From positions 67,688,992-67,752,991 of the forward strand of contig NC_092497.1 of the NCBI RefSeq assembly GCF_047495875.1: a stretch of DNA of 64,000 bases. The letters run 5' to 3'. The stretch is from Pithys albifrons albifrons (Eukaryota; Chordata; Aves; Passeriformes; Thamnophilidae). Made by a program: the position numbers and the translations under genes. Below the pieces are notes generated by a model. It ran no database searches. It was not told the DNA's origin and was given only the letters and a program-made list of their open reading frames with translations. Position 1 is the first letter of the stretch; each line of letters begins with the position of its first letter. Positions 14,048 to 24,338 of this stretch are shown here, in pieces.

Positions 14048-15251
14048 CCATTATATCTACTTTCTTTGCATACATTTTTCAGCATTAGAAGTTCTTATAT
14101 CCCTTACTGTACAAGATATTATATGAAAATGCATTGAAAACTGCCAAACTGAAACCCAGGAGAACTCTAGTCCCAGACAGGCCATTCCGTGGATCTTTGG
14201 TACCACCTCAGTACTACTGAAACATTTTGTGAACAACTTTCCTCCCTCTTAAAATAAAAAAGGGTTAGTTGTGGCACATGCACAGACAAATATATGATGA
14301 AAGAAGTTCAATTTTTATGTTTTTAATCAGGAAAATGGTGATGCTTTCGAAGCAATATTACTATATTCAGCAATGTATATATTTCTTGAGTCAAAAATAT
14401 CAGTGTAACCATAGAAACACTGATTTACTGTTCAACCAATTTAAAAACAGGTGTTATGACAGATATGTTAACCCAGCCAGGAGACCAAGATTATCCTTAT
14501 ATCTTCTGTGGTTGTCTAACATTAGTAATGAAAAATAATTTAAAAAAAGACTTTATTTAGAATTTGTAAAGAAATAGTCTACATTTTAGACTATTATTAA
14601 TGCTTCCATAGAATTAAGTGACATTTCCAGCTACAGAACTGCAAGTTCTGACAGTGTCCAGAAAAAATATATATAGCAATTAAGTTCAAGTTAAAGAAGA
14701 CCAGAGGTGATATCTTAATTTAATTTGCTATGACACTGTGTTCTTTTACCCCTGGTGAATATACTGATTCTCCACCAAATCAAAATGGTAATATTTTTCA
14801 TCTGCTTTGTGTGAGGTGTAAAGGACTACACACAACAGAAGAGGTATGGAGGAGGCTTTGGGGACAATTTTAAAAGCTGTATGATGTAGGCAAAGATAGC
14901 CCAGTTAAATTAAAATCAGAGTTAATGGTTGTAAAGACAAAAGCACATAATAAAAAAGAACTTATTGAAATGCCATGCATGCATAGCCTAGTAGTTTACG
15001 AAGACAGGAATTGAATCTATACTTTTAAAATATCTTTAATGCTTTGTGCTCTAATGTCACATCAACAACATATTCTTTTTTAGTAAATATCCCTTCCTAC
15101 TGAGAAACATCTGATATATAGATCATGGAGAATCAATGAATTTTATATAGTTTATGAAAATCTCACTTAAAAGAAAGAAAAACATTTTTGCATTACTTAA
15201 TATAGATAGAATTAGCACTTTAAGTATTATATGCAAGACATAAACTCGCAT
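14048..15251. other. AT-rich unassigned DNA
   Basis: No gene or repeat family was recognised. Short open frames only. Confidence 0.5.
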
Positions 15252-15340
15252 TCATAGAATCATCATAGTTTGAGTAGCAAATGGCTTTTAAGGGTCACCT
15301 AGTCTAACCCACTGCCATAGGCCTGGACATCTTCAACGGT
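15252..15340 (-). mobile_element. CR1 3'-end remnant
   Basis: About 90 bp of minus-strand CR1 3' terminus. CATAGAATCATCATAG at the left is the reverse complement of the end octamers. It is followed by a GGGTCACCTAGTCTAACCC block, the usual CR1 'GACCTCTGGAGGTC' neighbourhood. Diverged. Confidence 0.8.
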
Positions 15341-17393
15341 ATTCCTGCCTGAATGAGTTATGACAACCAAACAACTGTATCACCCCTCTCCTTTATCACG
15401 CTGTAATTGCTACAGTTTACCACTGTACATTAACAACTGGGTTTACTTTGTTAACACCTGCCTTTTTTACCAGGGTTCTCCAGAAAACAAGCATGTTTCC
15501 TGCTTGCTATGATATATTACGTATCAATGACAAATCAGCTGTCGCAAGAAGCACTTAGCCGCTTAGCTCAGCAACTCTGTGACTGTTTCCATCTCAACCC
15601 TTCTGTTTCTCAGTCATGCACTGCAGTCATAATGAAGTCATCCATCCTCCTGACAACAAAGACCTTAACCCTTGGATACAAGTACCAGCTGCAGAATCTT
15701 CAAATCCAGCAAAGATAGAGTTACTAAGGAAAGCACTTAATGCTATAAAAAACTATTATTTTTTAGGTCGACAAATTTGCATACATGCACAACCACTCTG
15801 TACACATACAAACACTTCTCTGTTTATCATAATTTGTTTGTAGGGAACATGTGATTACACTACCTAATAAAGCTTGGGGTTTTTTATTTTTTTGGTTTGG
15901 GGTGTTTTTTTAGTGCAAATATTATGTACGACTACACTGTTGAAAAAAGGTACAATTTTTCGACTTTTCAGTCATACTTCCAACTCTACAGTATGCAATA
16001 CTTTTAAAAGTAGGACAGCAAAGTGTTGGCATCTAAAATGGACAAAAACTCTTCATTTTGTCTCATTTTACTGGATACTATAGAGGTCATGAAGATGACT
16101 CCTCACCATTGCCATAATTTTCCAGTGCACACAGACAATTTAATATGGATTCAAAGAGTGCTTGATTTTGGCATGAGGCAGTGTTTGAATATCTGAGTTT
16201 ACATACCATACATCACATTATACAAAAATGTTTCTGAAATTTGCAGCTGCAGCAAGGTCTGCTGATTTCCCCTCCAGTGCCTCAGCTGTAAGACCACTGT
16301 TTTCATTGTCTAGTTAATTGCCTAGACAAGGAATTAAATTCTTAACTTCACTGCGAAACAGACTGTTTTGGTTTAAATTTATGCTATCTTCACTTAATCT
16401 GAAAAAGCTATATCTGCACTGAGTATAATGACCCCTACTTTGTGGTTTGGGTTTTCTTTTCCCATGTACTAGGGTGTTCCTAGAGGACTTTATCAGAGTT
16501 TTTTGTATCACTTAATTTTATCTCAGTCTTCCTAGAGAAAGAAAAGAAGTATTGTTCATTTCAACCTTTGGCAGCCAGCAATTCCCCTATTCCTACATTC
16601 GTTATAAGTGGGAAGAGAAAAATCCCCTATTAAGAATTTATTTTAGAGTGAAAATATTTAAGTATAATTTCTTTGTAACATACAGTAAGTATTATTTATT
16701 AACAAGTGCCTCTTACATTTCTAGGCATCTTTTCATTTTTAATTAAATCAAGAAATATACCCCCTGCATAGTAACCACTGAAAAGTGTATTCACTACTTT
16801 TATCTATATTTAAAAAAAAAAAAAAGTGATAATTCAGTGCTTAGAAAAGAGGAACACACTCCTGTTTACAACGTTTTCATGGCAGATTAAAATTCTTCAG
16901 TATGCTCCCTAAAGATTTTTTTTTTTAAGCAAGACCTTTAATGTGCTCAGTGAAAGTTCAGGTTTTGTAGCAGCTCTTCATTAAGGCTAAGTTCAAAGTA
17001 ACCAGTCTTTTGCCTTATTACCAGAAAATGCAGGTCAGGGAGCTTTGAGTTTAGCACCATTTCTCAAAACCAGTCAGGATTAAACCATGATATACCCCCA
17101 TAATTACTTTATCTAAAATAACCCTAGGCTTAATTGGAGAAATAGTTTGTTAGGCTTCAAATTTTTATAATGTAGCTACTCAAGTAATAGGAAAAGATAA
17201 GCCCATTCTCCATTTTCTCCCCATTTCCCTTTAAGAGTGACAATAGTTTTTTGTTAAAGATTTCCAACTGAAGCTAAAGATATATTTTAAACTGATTAAT
17301 AAAAAATGCATATTTCCAAGTACCCATTACATTCCCATGTGATTTGCCACTTCCTCAGTGGTGTGAGAACCTGGTATACTTAAAATAAATAAA
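15341..17393. other. AT-rich unassigned DNA
   Basis: No gene recognised. There is a T/G low-complexity tract at 15877-15915 and A- and T-runs near 16810-16824 and 16917-16926. The 16850-17080 segment has mixed composition without a repeat signature and could be conserved non-coding DNA, but nothing proves that. Confidence 0.4.
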
Positions 17394-17470
17394 GGGGGGT
17401 TTTGTTGTTGGGGAGTTGTTGGGGTTTTTGTGTGTGGGTTGTTTTTGGGTTTTTTTGGTTGGTTAGTTGG
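17394..17470 (+). repeat. G/T-rich tract with G-run clusters
   Basis: The tract has G-runs of 6, 4, 4, 3 and 3 separated by T-rich loops of about 7-11 bases. Long-loop G-quadruplex formation on the plus strand is possible but loops exceed the strict consensus. Composition is strongly strand-asymmetric: almost no C. Confidence 0.6.
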
Positions 17471-17499
17471 CTTTTTATGCTTACATATGAGTGACTTGA

Positions 17500-18600
17500 A
17501 ATGCAATTAGTAAAATAAGGAATTGGTAAAAAATCATTTAGGGAACCCCCTTGAAGATGCTGGCATAATATGGCATGACTCTAAGGCATATTGCGATGAT
17601 TAAAAAAAATCAGATATTATGGCCAAGAACTCAAAACAATTTTTTTTTTCATTTGAGGAACTCCTGTTCAATTGTTTTAAATTGCATATGTCATGCCTGC
17701 CTTACTTGGCCTTCCATTTATTAATATAATTTTTCAAAGGAAAGGTAAACTACAAGGAAAGAAAAAATAATGGGTATTTTCTTTATAATTGAAGCAGCTC
17801 TTGAGCCATATGAAGAGAGGAAAAAACACTGTCACCGCAACAGTGAATTCTGTAAGAAAGAATGGCACACAAAATTTAAGATTTTATTGTTCTGTTCTAA
17901 AAGGACAACACAATGTTATGGAGACATAGTGAAAATCTCCCCATCTTAAACAGCAAACCTTTATTTTCTTGCTGTAATAAAATAACATGAATTACAACAA
18001 TAATGCAACAAATCAGCATGAATATAATCAAAACCTCTCTAGGGGCTACTGTCATTATCCATTAAAAGGTAAATGACAACTTCTTCTTAATTTACTATTA
18101 ATCTTGCACATTTCCCCCACAATTTAATACAGCAACATTTTATTTAATTAGTATGCTCATTATAATTGTTTGTCATGGTGGTTTGTTTAGTTGACACAAG
18201 TTGTCTAGCATCAACTGTACAGATGGCAGAGTACCGGTGTCTAGTCTCAGAGGAACTATTTGACCACTGCAGTAAAAGAGCAATAAACAAAATAACAACA
18301 TTGCAGCCCACTCCAGTTTATGTACGCAGTCAGCCCTTTATTGCTGTAAAAACCTTGAAATGGATGTATGAGCACTGCTGCTATAAACAAAGAGTTGTTT
18401 ACAGCTTTGAAATGGCAGATACCCCTACTGGCCTGGAAGCTTCAGCAGCCTGAATGTCAGAAACTGACTAATGTGGAGAAACATACAGTGGCTGGTTTTA
18501 TAGAGAATATGTTTTATAAACCTCAAGGGACAATGCATCACAAATTCATCCACTCTCTTGTAGATTGCTGCTTTAATGTTCAATACTAGGTTTCAGTCTA
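17500..18600. promoter_or_regulatory. candidate conserved non-coding / enhancer-like segment
   Basis: This stretch has no repeat signature and no homopolymer decay. It contains dense homeodomain-type cores (ATTA/TAAT), for example around 18050-18160. A forkhead-type ATAAACA overlaps a SOX-type AACAAAG near 18382-18392, within a particularly even-composition block at 18205-18590. A 95-codon frame at 18166-18453 runs through it but has no recognisable protein features. Evidence for regulation is pattern-based only; no alignment was possible. Confidence 0.3.
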
Positions 18601-18610
18601 CACATCAGCT

Positions 18611-19208
18611 CCAGCAAAGAAGGAAGGGGAATCAAAGGGTAACTACCTTATATTCACTTCATCATGATAATTGTGAAATTTCCCAATAGAAAATTTTAAA
18701 TGCCTATTATCCCATTTGTATAAAGAAAATATTGTATGATTTATGCATAGTTTATTAGGAAAAGACAAGCCTAGATGCCATTATACCCTATTTCAATACT
18801 TCCTATTCATTTGCATGCTGTTCAATCTGCATGTGCAGATTGTGTGTATGTCGGTTAATAATAATAAACCCCACATTTTAAGCTACTAATACGCAGACAA
18901 AAATGCATCTGTACTCCCATATTGAAAAGGAGTATTTCAAGAGCAGAAAACCAAGAGGAATTGTGCTCACACTGATTTTGCATTTTTTACTGCCTTGCCA
19001 AGTACCTGTGTAAGTAGCCAACAAGTAGTCACTGCTTCCCTCCACCCTTTGACAGTAATGAGATGGGTACATATCATTTTATTTCCTCTACCTTTTCTCT
19101 TCGTACAATGTGTAACACATAATTCTGACTGCAAATGTAAAGTCAGATGTTGAGTGTTGCAATTTGGAACTAAAACCTAGTTACTTTCCACTGATACCAG
19201 TTTAATGA
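18611..19208. other. AT-rich unassigned DNA with a short palindrome
   Basis: No gene. It contains a 9-bp-stem palindrome at 18823-18842, listed separately. Confidence 0.5.
18823..18842. repeat. palindrome, 9-bp arms
   Basis: CAATCTGCA at 18823-18831 is followed by TG and then its exact reverse complement at 18834-18842. The spacer is too short for a stable RNA hairpin loop without opening a pair, so a dimeric protein site or chance are the alternatives. Confidence 0.7.
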
Positions 19209-19410
19209 TAATGTATGCATGTATGGCCAGACTTCACGAACAAAGATTTTGGGAAGGGCTCTCCCCACGTGGGTGTGCCCTTCCAGCCTGCGTAGTGGAT
19301 GTTTTAGGTAAGGCACAGTGTGCACAGAACTGGCCCCACCCTTTAACTCCTAAGGTCCATTTGCGGTGGCCAAGCAAGCTTGAACAGTGACAGCGAAGTC
19401 CTCGGGACTG

Positions 19411-19492
19411 TCACAGCACCTGGTACTAACCAGAGCTGACCCTGCTGAGCATCCGAGGTCTGACAGCATCAGATGGCAGGGAGGCATTTAAC
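19411..19492 (-). pseudogene. 5S rRNA-derived segment lacking Box C
   Basis: Minus-strand sequence keeps the 5S-like CTCAGCAGGGTCAGCTCTGG and GGTTAGTAC stretches and the GGTGCTGT end. It lacks the 24 bases that hold the GGATGGGAGACC Box C in the sister copies. It is part of the SINE, not a ribosomal gene. Confidence 0.8.
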
Positions 19493-19504
19493 TGCCCAGG
19501 GGAT

Positions 19505-19581
19505 GGTCCGCACTGAGGCTTAAACTCAGGTTCTTAGGATTCAGAGTCCAGAGTGCTCTCCTTTATGCCACGGGACTACCC
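19505..19581 (-). pseudogene. tRNA-Gln(CTG)-like module
   Basis: On the minus strand this reads as a degenerate tRNA. The A-box region contains GTGGCATAAAGG. The anticodon arm has AGCACTCTGGA, then CTG as the anticodon, then AATCC. The T arm has CCTGAGTTTAAGCCTCAG, in which the B-box GGTTCRANNCC has decayed to GAGTTTAAGCC. The anticodon-arm block closely matches vertebrate tRNA-Gln from memory. The acceptor arms no longer pair well, so this is not a functional tRNA. It forms the 5' end of the surrounding retroposon. Confidence 0.72.
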
Positions 19582-19588
19582 TAATGTA

Positions 19589-20243
19589 ACTCTGCAGAAT
19601 TACACAAAATTTATACTGACAGAAAATGTCAGTATCTAACATTATTGTAACTTAAGTCTTGCTTCCAAAGCACATTTTCAAAGGCAAAATCCTTTTCTGA
19701 ATGACTTCTAAAAATACTTTACACAAGTTTCACAATTTCAATAGAGTAACTCCCTTCTCATAACATATTTGCTGGAAATATTATGTAGCTGTTTGTGTTT
19801 TTCCAAGTTTATAGCTGAGGGATTATTTGAGCACCACTTGAAGGAAATTTGAATTTTCAGCGACAGTTTAGGCTGATAATTCATGTGTAGGCTCACTGTA
19901 TCCACATTTGCTCAGCACTTCTCAAGGCTTTCCTGTCTTTGAATTTTTGCCACACTTAATCTGAAACCCTGGCTTTCCCAAATAGAGTAAAATTATTTTC
20001 TCACAATTACTAAGATTTTGTAAGGAGTTCTAAACAAAACCAAATGGATTGGCTGAATCATACAAGTATGTTTTTCAAAGGAGAATATGAGATCAACTTT
20101 TATAAGATGACCATTCAGATTCTGTTCACCCTATTAAGCATAAAGAGAAAGATTAAAAAGGATATACTTGCAGGTCATTTGTGCATAAGTTTTATACATT
20201 ACTCCTGTAAAGATGGTATAACTTAAAAATCTCATTGTAGCAT
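19589..20243. other. AT-rich unassigned DNA
   Basis: No gene. A 9-bp stem-loop lies at 19613-19635. Confidence 0.5.
19613..19635. repeat. inverted repeat, 9-bp stem, 5-nt loop
   Basis: ATACTGACA at 19613-19621 pairs exactly with TGTCAGTAT at 19627-19635 around a GAAAA loop. There is no downstream T-run, and no gene is nearby. Probably chance or a small structured site. Confidence 0.6.
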
Positions 20244-20847
20244 TGTCCTAGTTACAGCAGCCAGGACCAATTTATCACTGTATGGGTGTAACCAAAGATG
20301 GATATTCTACACGCTCTGTCTCATTTCTCATGAACTCTTTCTAATGAATTATTGGCAGCAGCTGCCCAGGGCACACCTGACACCTCAGGCTACAAGCTGG
20401 GTGTTAGAGAACCCTGGGAGACAGGGAATGTTTTCTGCTGTTCATACCAATGTATGATAACTTCCCTCTGGAGAGGCATTAGCACCTCCATACCCAGGCC
20501 ATCAAAAGTTCCAAAAATATCCCAAGACTCACAGAGTCAAATCACCCATTGTGAAAGCCCCTTCCCTGGGGGAGGTACTGGACTTTCCCACCTGAATGTG
20601 AGCATATATAATCTTGTGGTTTGGGAACTTCTGGTACTACCTGTTGGATCCAGAGGAGGACCAGAACCTCAACAGGACTGTGACTGCCGCTTTCAACCAG
20701 ACTGTGACCATCACCCGCACCAAGAGGTTTTCCTTTCCTTTTACTTTTTATTCAGAGGCACCACGTGGGGCTCAGCACAGAGGCTAATAAACAGTAAGGA
20801 TTCTCAAAACTCATCTGTTTCTGCTTCCATTACTCAACCAGACAACA
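20244..20847 (+). mobile_element. solo LTR of an endogenous retrovirus, copy 1
   Basis: It begins TGTCCTAGTTACAGC and ends near CA at 20847. It contains a TATATAATC promoter-like box near 20608 and an AATAAA signal near 20788, the layout of an LTR's U3 and R regions. It is repeated head-to-tail by the next entry, 607 bases downstream start to start. It lacks about 130-150 bases of the 3' part present in the second copy. The 168-codon frame within (20352-20858) is incidental. No internal retroviral genes adjoin, so the ERV class cannot be fixed; an ERVL-type is only a guess. Confidence 0.7.
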
Positions 20848-20850
20848 TAA

Positions 20851-21602
20851 TGTCCTAGTTACAGCGGATGGGAGCAGCTTATTACTGCGTGAGCGTAAAC
20901 AAAATTTTGTATTCTACACCCTCTGCATCATTTCTCATGAACTCTTAATAATAGATTGTTGGCAGAAGCTGCCCAGAGCACACCTGACACCTCAGGCTAC
21001 AAGCTGGGTGTTAGAGAACTCTGTGATATACAGTAGTTTTCCTGTCTTTCCACCAGTGACTCAGCCATTATAACTTCCCTCCAGGCAGGCATTAACACCT
21101 TCACACCCAGCCTGATGTGCCATGTCTGCTCATGGGCCACCAAAGATTCAAAAAATATCTCATGATGCACTGAGTAATTCATCCACTTAGAAATTTCTCA
21201 CCCTGGGGGAGGTATTGTGCATTCCCATCTAAACCTGAGCGTATGTAATCTTGGGGTTTGGGAATTTCTGATACCTCTCATCAGATCCAGAGGAGGACCA
21301 GAACCTCAACAGAACTGTGACTGCCACTCTCGACCAGACTGCAACTATCATCCTCAGAAACAAGTTTTCCTTTCCTTTTATTTTGTATTCAGGGTGACCA
21401 GGTGGGGCTCAGCAGAGGCTAATGAATACCATTCTGTTTGTGACCCAAAGAGCTGGGTTATACCTTTGTTTTGTGTGGCTTAAAACCAATTTTTCTCTGT
21501 ATCATTGTATTTATTGTAATCTTTTTAGTAAATTGTGACTCTGACTTATAGTCTCTTTTGAGTTGGGTTTGTTTCTGCTGCCGGTTTACCTTTAGATCAG
21601 CA
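20851..21602 (+). mobile_element. solo LTR of an endogenous retrovirus, copy 2
   Basis: It starts with the same TGTCCTAGTTACAGC as copy 1 and matches it block by block. Shared blocks include CACACCTGACACCTCAGGC, CCTGGGGGAGGTA, a TATGTAATCTTGGGGTTTGGGAA box and CAGAGGAGGACCAGAACCTC. Past AGGCTAAT it has a longer tail with ATTGTATTTATTGTAATC and GACTCTGACTTATAGTC before rejoining copy 1 at GTTTCTGCT. The copies differ at many sites, so they are not a recent duplication. No primer-binding site or gag/pol/env lies between them. Confidence 0.7.
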
Positions 21603-22302
21603 CATATATCTAAAACTGTTGGAAGAAGAAAGCTGGTGATGTTCTTCTGTTTCAAGGGCAAAGGCACAGACATCACCTGAAAAGAGTTCTGCAGCCTGAG
21701 ACAGGAACAGAAGTGCCAGGTTACCCAATCGTTTTCTTATGGTGTGCAGCTTTTTATGGTTTGAGCAAAAAATGTTCATAAAAATGAGAAATTATGAATA
21801 ATGATGCATCCTGGCCAGGTGTATTTCTGCTGACCAGCCACCTCACACAGTGTGTAATGACAACGAAGGCAGATTTTTGCTCACTGTTCGCAATTCAGTG
21901 GAAGGAGAGGATGTCCCTGGCACCAGCTGTGTACCTCTGAGCATATGGGGGTTGAAGTTACAAAAAAATGAACAAACAAAAAAAAAGACCAATTTGCAAG
22001 AAGGCTTTTGGGGAAGTATGTGACCACTCAGCAATATCAGGGGACTATAGAATAGGGAAACACCGTCCTTTGGAAAGAGTAGAGTCTAATTCTGTGCTGC
22101 AGTAGACATGACTCTTTCTGCTGTATCAGTAAGGAGAAAATAGATTTGGCACTCCTCTGCTACTTGTATACCCTGGAGAACTACCCTGGCAGAGACACAT
22201 AATTGGTGTTTTTGTACATTTTTTTGTCCCTCAAAACATATAAGCCAGGCTTTATAAACTTAAGAGCAGTGACTGAATGCTCTGATGAGAAACTGAAAGC
22301 CA
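21603..22302. other. unassigned DNA
   Basis: No gene recognised. Composition is mixed, with a small A-run cluster near 21961-21985. Confidence 0.45.
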
Positions 22303-22442
22303 GTTGAAAAAAACAAAAAAAAAACACTAAAACAAACCAAAGGAAAAAAAAATCAACCAAAAGAAAACAAAACAAAACAAAAATAAACAAACAAACAAAA
22401 AAAAAACACCAAAAAACCCCACAACAAAACAAGGCAAAACAA
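22303..22442 (-). repeat. A/C-rich low-complexity tract (CAAA-type)
   Basis: About 140 bases of A-runs broken by single or double C, mostly AACAAAAC and CAAACAAACAAA units. On the minus strand it is the same T/G-type low-complexity sequence found near 17.4 and 28.6 kb. The open frame over it (22510-22181) is a poly-Phe artefact. Confidence 0.85.
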
Positions 22443-23642
22443 ATGAGGGCTTGGAAAAATGGAAGCTTGGATGTCTTCTGAAACACATTATCCTGTTTAA
22501 AAGGGAACAAAAACCAAGGTCTTGGCCTGGCTTTGAAGTTAAAGGTCAGAAAACTACCTCAGCACATTTAGCTAGTAAAGTTATGGTACCTTCACCTACT
22601 CTGATGTCTGATCCCTGTGGTGATCATCAACATGTCTATTACATCTGGGAGAACAAGAACTTTTGTTCTAAGGTGAATGCAAGCATAAAACTCAAATTTC
22701 ATACTTTTCAAAAGTGAAAGGTTTTTAACCAGCTGTTTCAAGATGATTTGAATTTATAAACCTTTAACATAGAAAGAGTTCATAGCCTTTAAGACACATT
22801 GATGCATACGTATATAATTGTTCACTGTATTACGTTGGCTATTATCGCTTTAGCCAGCCTCCTCTGACATAATAACCTCAGAATAAAGATTCCATTCCTC
22901 TTTTTTCCTCCTCTTTTTTTTTCATGGGCATGACAGACAGATTCAGTCCTGATTTACTGGAAGCTTCCCTTCTGTAATTCATTATTTGTTCTCCTCTAAC
23001 ACAATTATCTTGCATCTTTTAACTCAGTTCAAGGTGTCCTTTTCATTTGCCAATGTCATGTTCCACCTCTAAGTCTCTAATTTTCCCCTGTAAGTCTATT
23101 CTCAGATATTTTAAATTTCCCAGAACGTCAGTACTGTTTTTTTTTCCTGCCTAGCTGTTACGAGTTGGCAATCTTTTTTGTCTTTCTTGGTAAATGCAAG
23201 GAAGGATCACTCTCTTTTTTTTTCTCCTTTCTTCTTTAGTTTCTGTTGAGCATAATATAGGAAAAAAACATGAATCCATTTATATTTGAATCAAACCAGA
23301 TAAAAATAACTGTAAATTCACTAGCTACAAGCAAAATGTGATTGAAATAGCTTTCTATTATTGAAAAAAAAAAAAACAACAACGAGATTTATGCCTAGTG
23401 GATTCATTCACTTAGTTTGCAAAAGAAATGAAACAAATCAACTTGGTAGTCTTCCACCAGCATTTAGCACATCCCTTCTCACATCACAAAAGCATTACAG
23501 TTTGGCACTGTTCTGAATGACTGGCAACTTCTACTCAGGACAGACCAAATAATGAAATGCCAGAGAAAGAAATGCCAAGGGCTTTTCAGGTCAGTGCTTT
23601 GCCAGAACTATACTGGAAAGCTTATTTCACTCTTTGGAAGTG
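22443..23642. other. unassigned DNA with pyrimidine tracts
   Basis: No gene. The segment 22500-22730 has even composition and a nuclear-receptor-like GTTAAAGGTCA near 22539. Pyrimidine-rich stretches lie near 22900-22925 and 23208-23240. Confidence 0.4.
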
Positions 23643-23982
23643 TTATAAGTTGCTTTATCATCATGGCTGGGCTTCGCGAACGAAGATTTGCGAAGGGCTC
23701 TATCCATGTGGGTGTGTCCTTCAAGCCTGCACAGAGGATTATTTTTTTTGGTGAAGCACGCAGTGTGCCCTAAACTGGCCCCACCCTTTAACTCCTAAGG
23801 TTCATCTGCCATGGCTGAGCGAGCTTGGACAGTGACAGTGAAGTCCTCAGGACTAGAACCTCCAGCACCTGGTATTCAGGAGGTCTCCCATCCAAGTACT
23901 AACCAGGGCTGACCCTGCTTAACTTCTGTGATTTGACAGGATCAGGCATCAGGGTGGCATTTAACTGCCTTTTATAAGCTCC
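23643..23982 (-). mobile_element. SINE copy B: 5S rRNA head, RTE-like tail
   Basis: A minus-strand element of about 322 bp (23650-23971). Flanking TTATAAG occurs at 23643-23649 and 23972-23978, and the match extends to 9 of 11 bases, consistent with a target-site duplication. Minus-strand order: GGCAGTTAAATGCC start, 5S-derived segment (23961-23859) with Box C retained, body with CTGTCACTGTCCAAGC and GAGTTAAAGGGTGGGGCCAG, then CCCACATGG, TTCGTTCGCGAAGCCCAGCC and an ATGATGATAA tail. There is no tRNA module. The body and tail match copies A and C. Confidence 0.88.
23859..23961 (-). pseudogene. 5S rRNA-derived segment
   Basis: Minus-strand landmarks are AAGTTAAGCAGGGTCAGCCC, GGTTAGTACTTGG and ATGGGAGACCTCC, which correspond to 5S rRNA's internal promoter region. 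Several substitutions and a short deletion (CTGAATACC where 5S has CTGGGAATACC) exclude a working 5S gene. Confidence 0.85.
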
Positions 23983-24338
23983 TTAGACTGATGTTAAATA
24001 AAGTACAATCAAATAAAAAAGGTAACAAGGAAAAGAAATCAGCAAGATACTTATTGCTCAAAGTTGATGAGAGAATGAAAGAGAAGCATTCTGAATCTGC
24101 TTCCTCTCATTCCAGAAATAAAACTGAGATTTGAAAGCTTTATAATAGGGAAAATATCGTCATTGTTGAAATGGTAGTGGGTTGGTTCCATATTTCTCTA
24201 ATCTATTTATCATGAAATAATACAGAGTAATGAATCAGCAGATGTGTAAGTACAACCTCAGACAAAGGTAGCATATCACTGTTATTTTAGCAGAGAGTGT
24301 GGAAATGCTCTGATCATAAAATGGCAAATTCCTAAATT
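23983..24338. other. AT-rich unassigned DNA
   Basis: Spacer between the SINE and the CR1 element. Nothing recognised. Confidence 0.5.

Larger units (their letters stand above)
19209..19588 (-). mobile_element. SINE copy C: tRNA-Gln + 5S rRNA head, RTE-like tail
   Basis: The element (19216-19581, 366 bp, minus strand) is bounded by a 7-bp candidate duplication, TAATGTA, at 19209-19215 and 19582-19588. Order on the minus strand: a tRNA-Gln(CTG)-like module (19581 to about 19510), a linker ending in GGCAGTTAAATGCC, a 5S-derived segment (about 19492-19411), a shared body (about 19410-19270) with GAGTTAAAGGGTGGGGCCAG, then a 3' end with CCCACGTGGGG and a CCATACATGCA tail. The 5S segment lacks 24 bases relative to copy B, removing Box C. 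The body and tail match copies at 23.65 and 36.9 kb. Family identity is clear from internal comparison; the name, if published, is not known to me. Confidence 0.85.

Noticed and set aside
18166..18453. 95-codon open frame as a small gene
   Set aside because: No start context, domain or splice support. The interval is better explained as non-coding sequence with even composition.
19505..19581. functional tRNA-Gln gene
   Set aside because: Acceptor stem does not pair, the B-box is decayed, and there is no T-run; it is embedded in a retroposon.
20352..20858. 168-codon plus-strand open frame
   Set aside because: It lies inside the first LTR and runs into the second; its residues show no retroviral or cellular domain.
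22181..22510. 109-codon minus-strand hydrophobic open frame
   Set aside because: A poly-Phe artefact of the A/C-rich low-complexity tract at 22303-22442.
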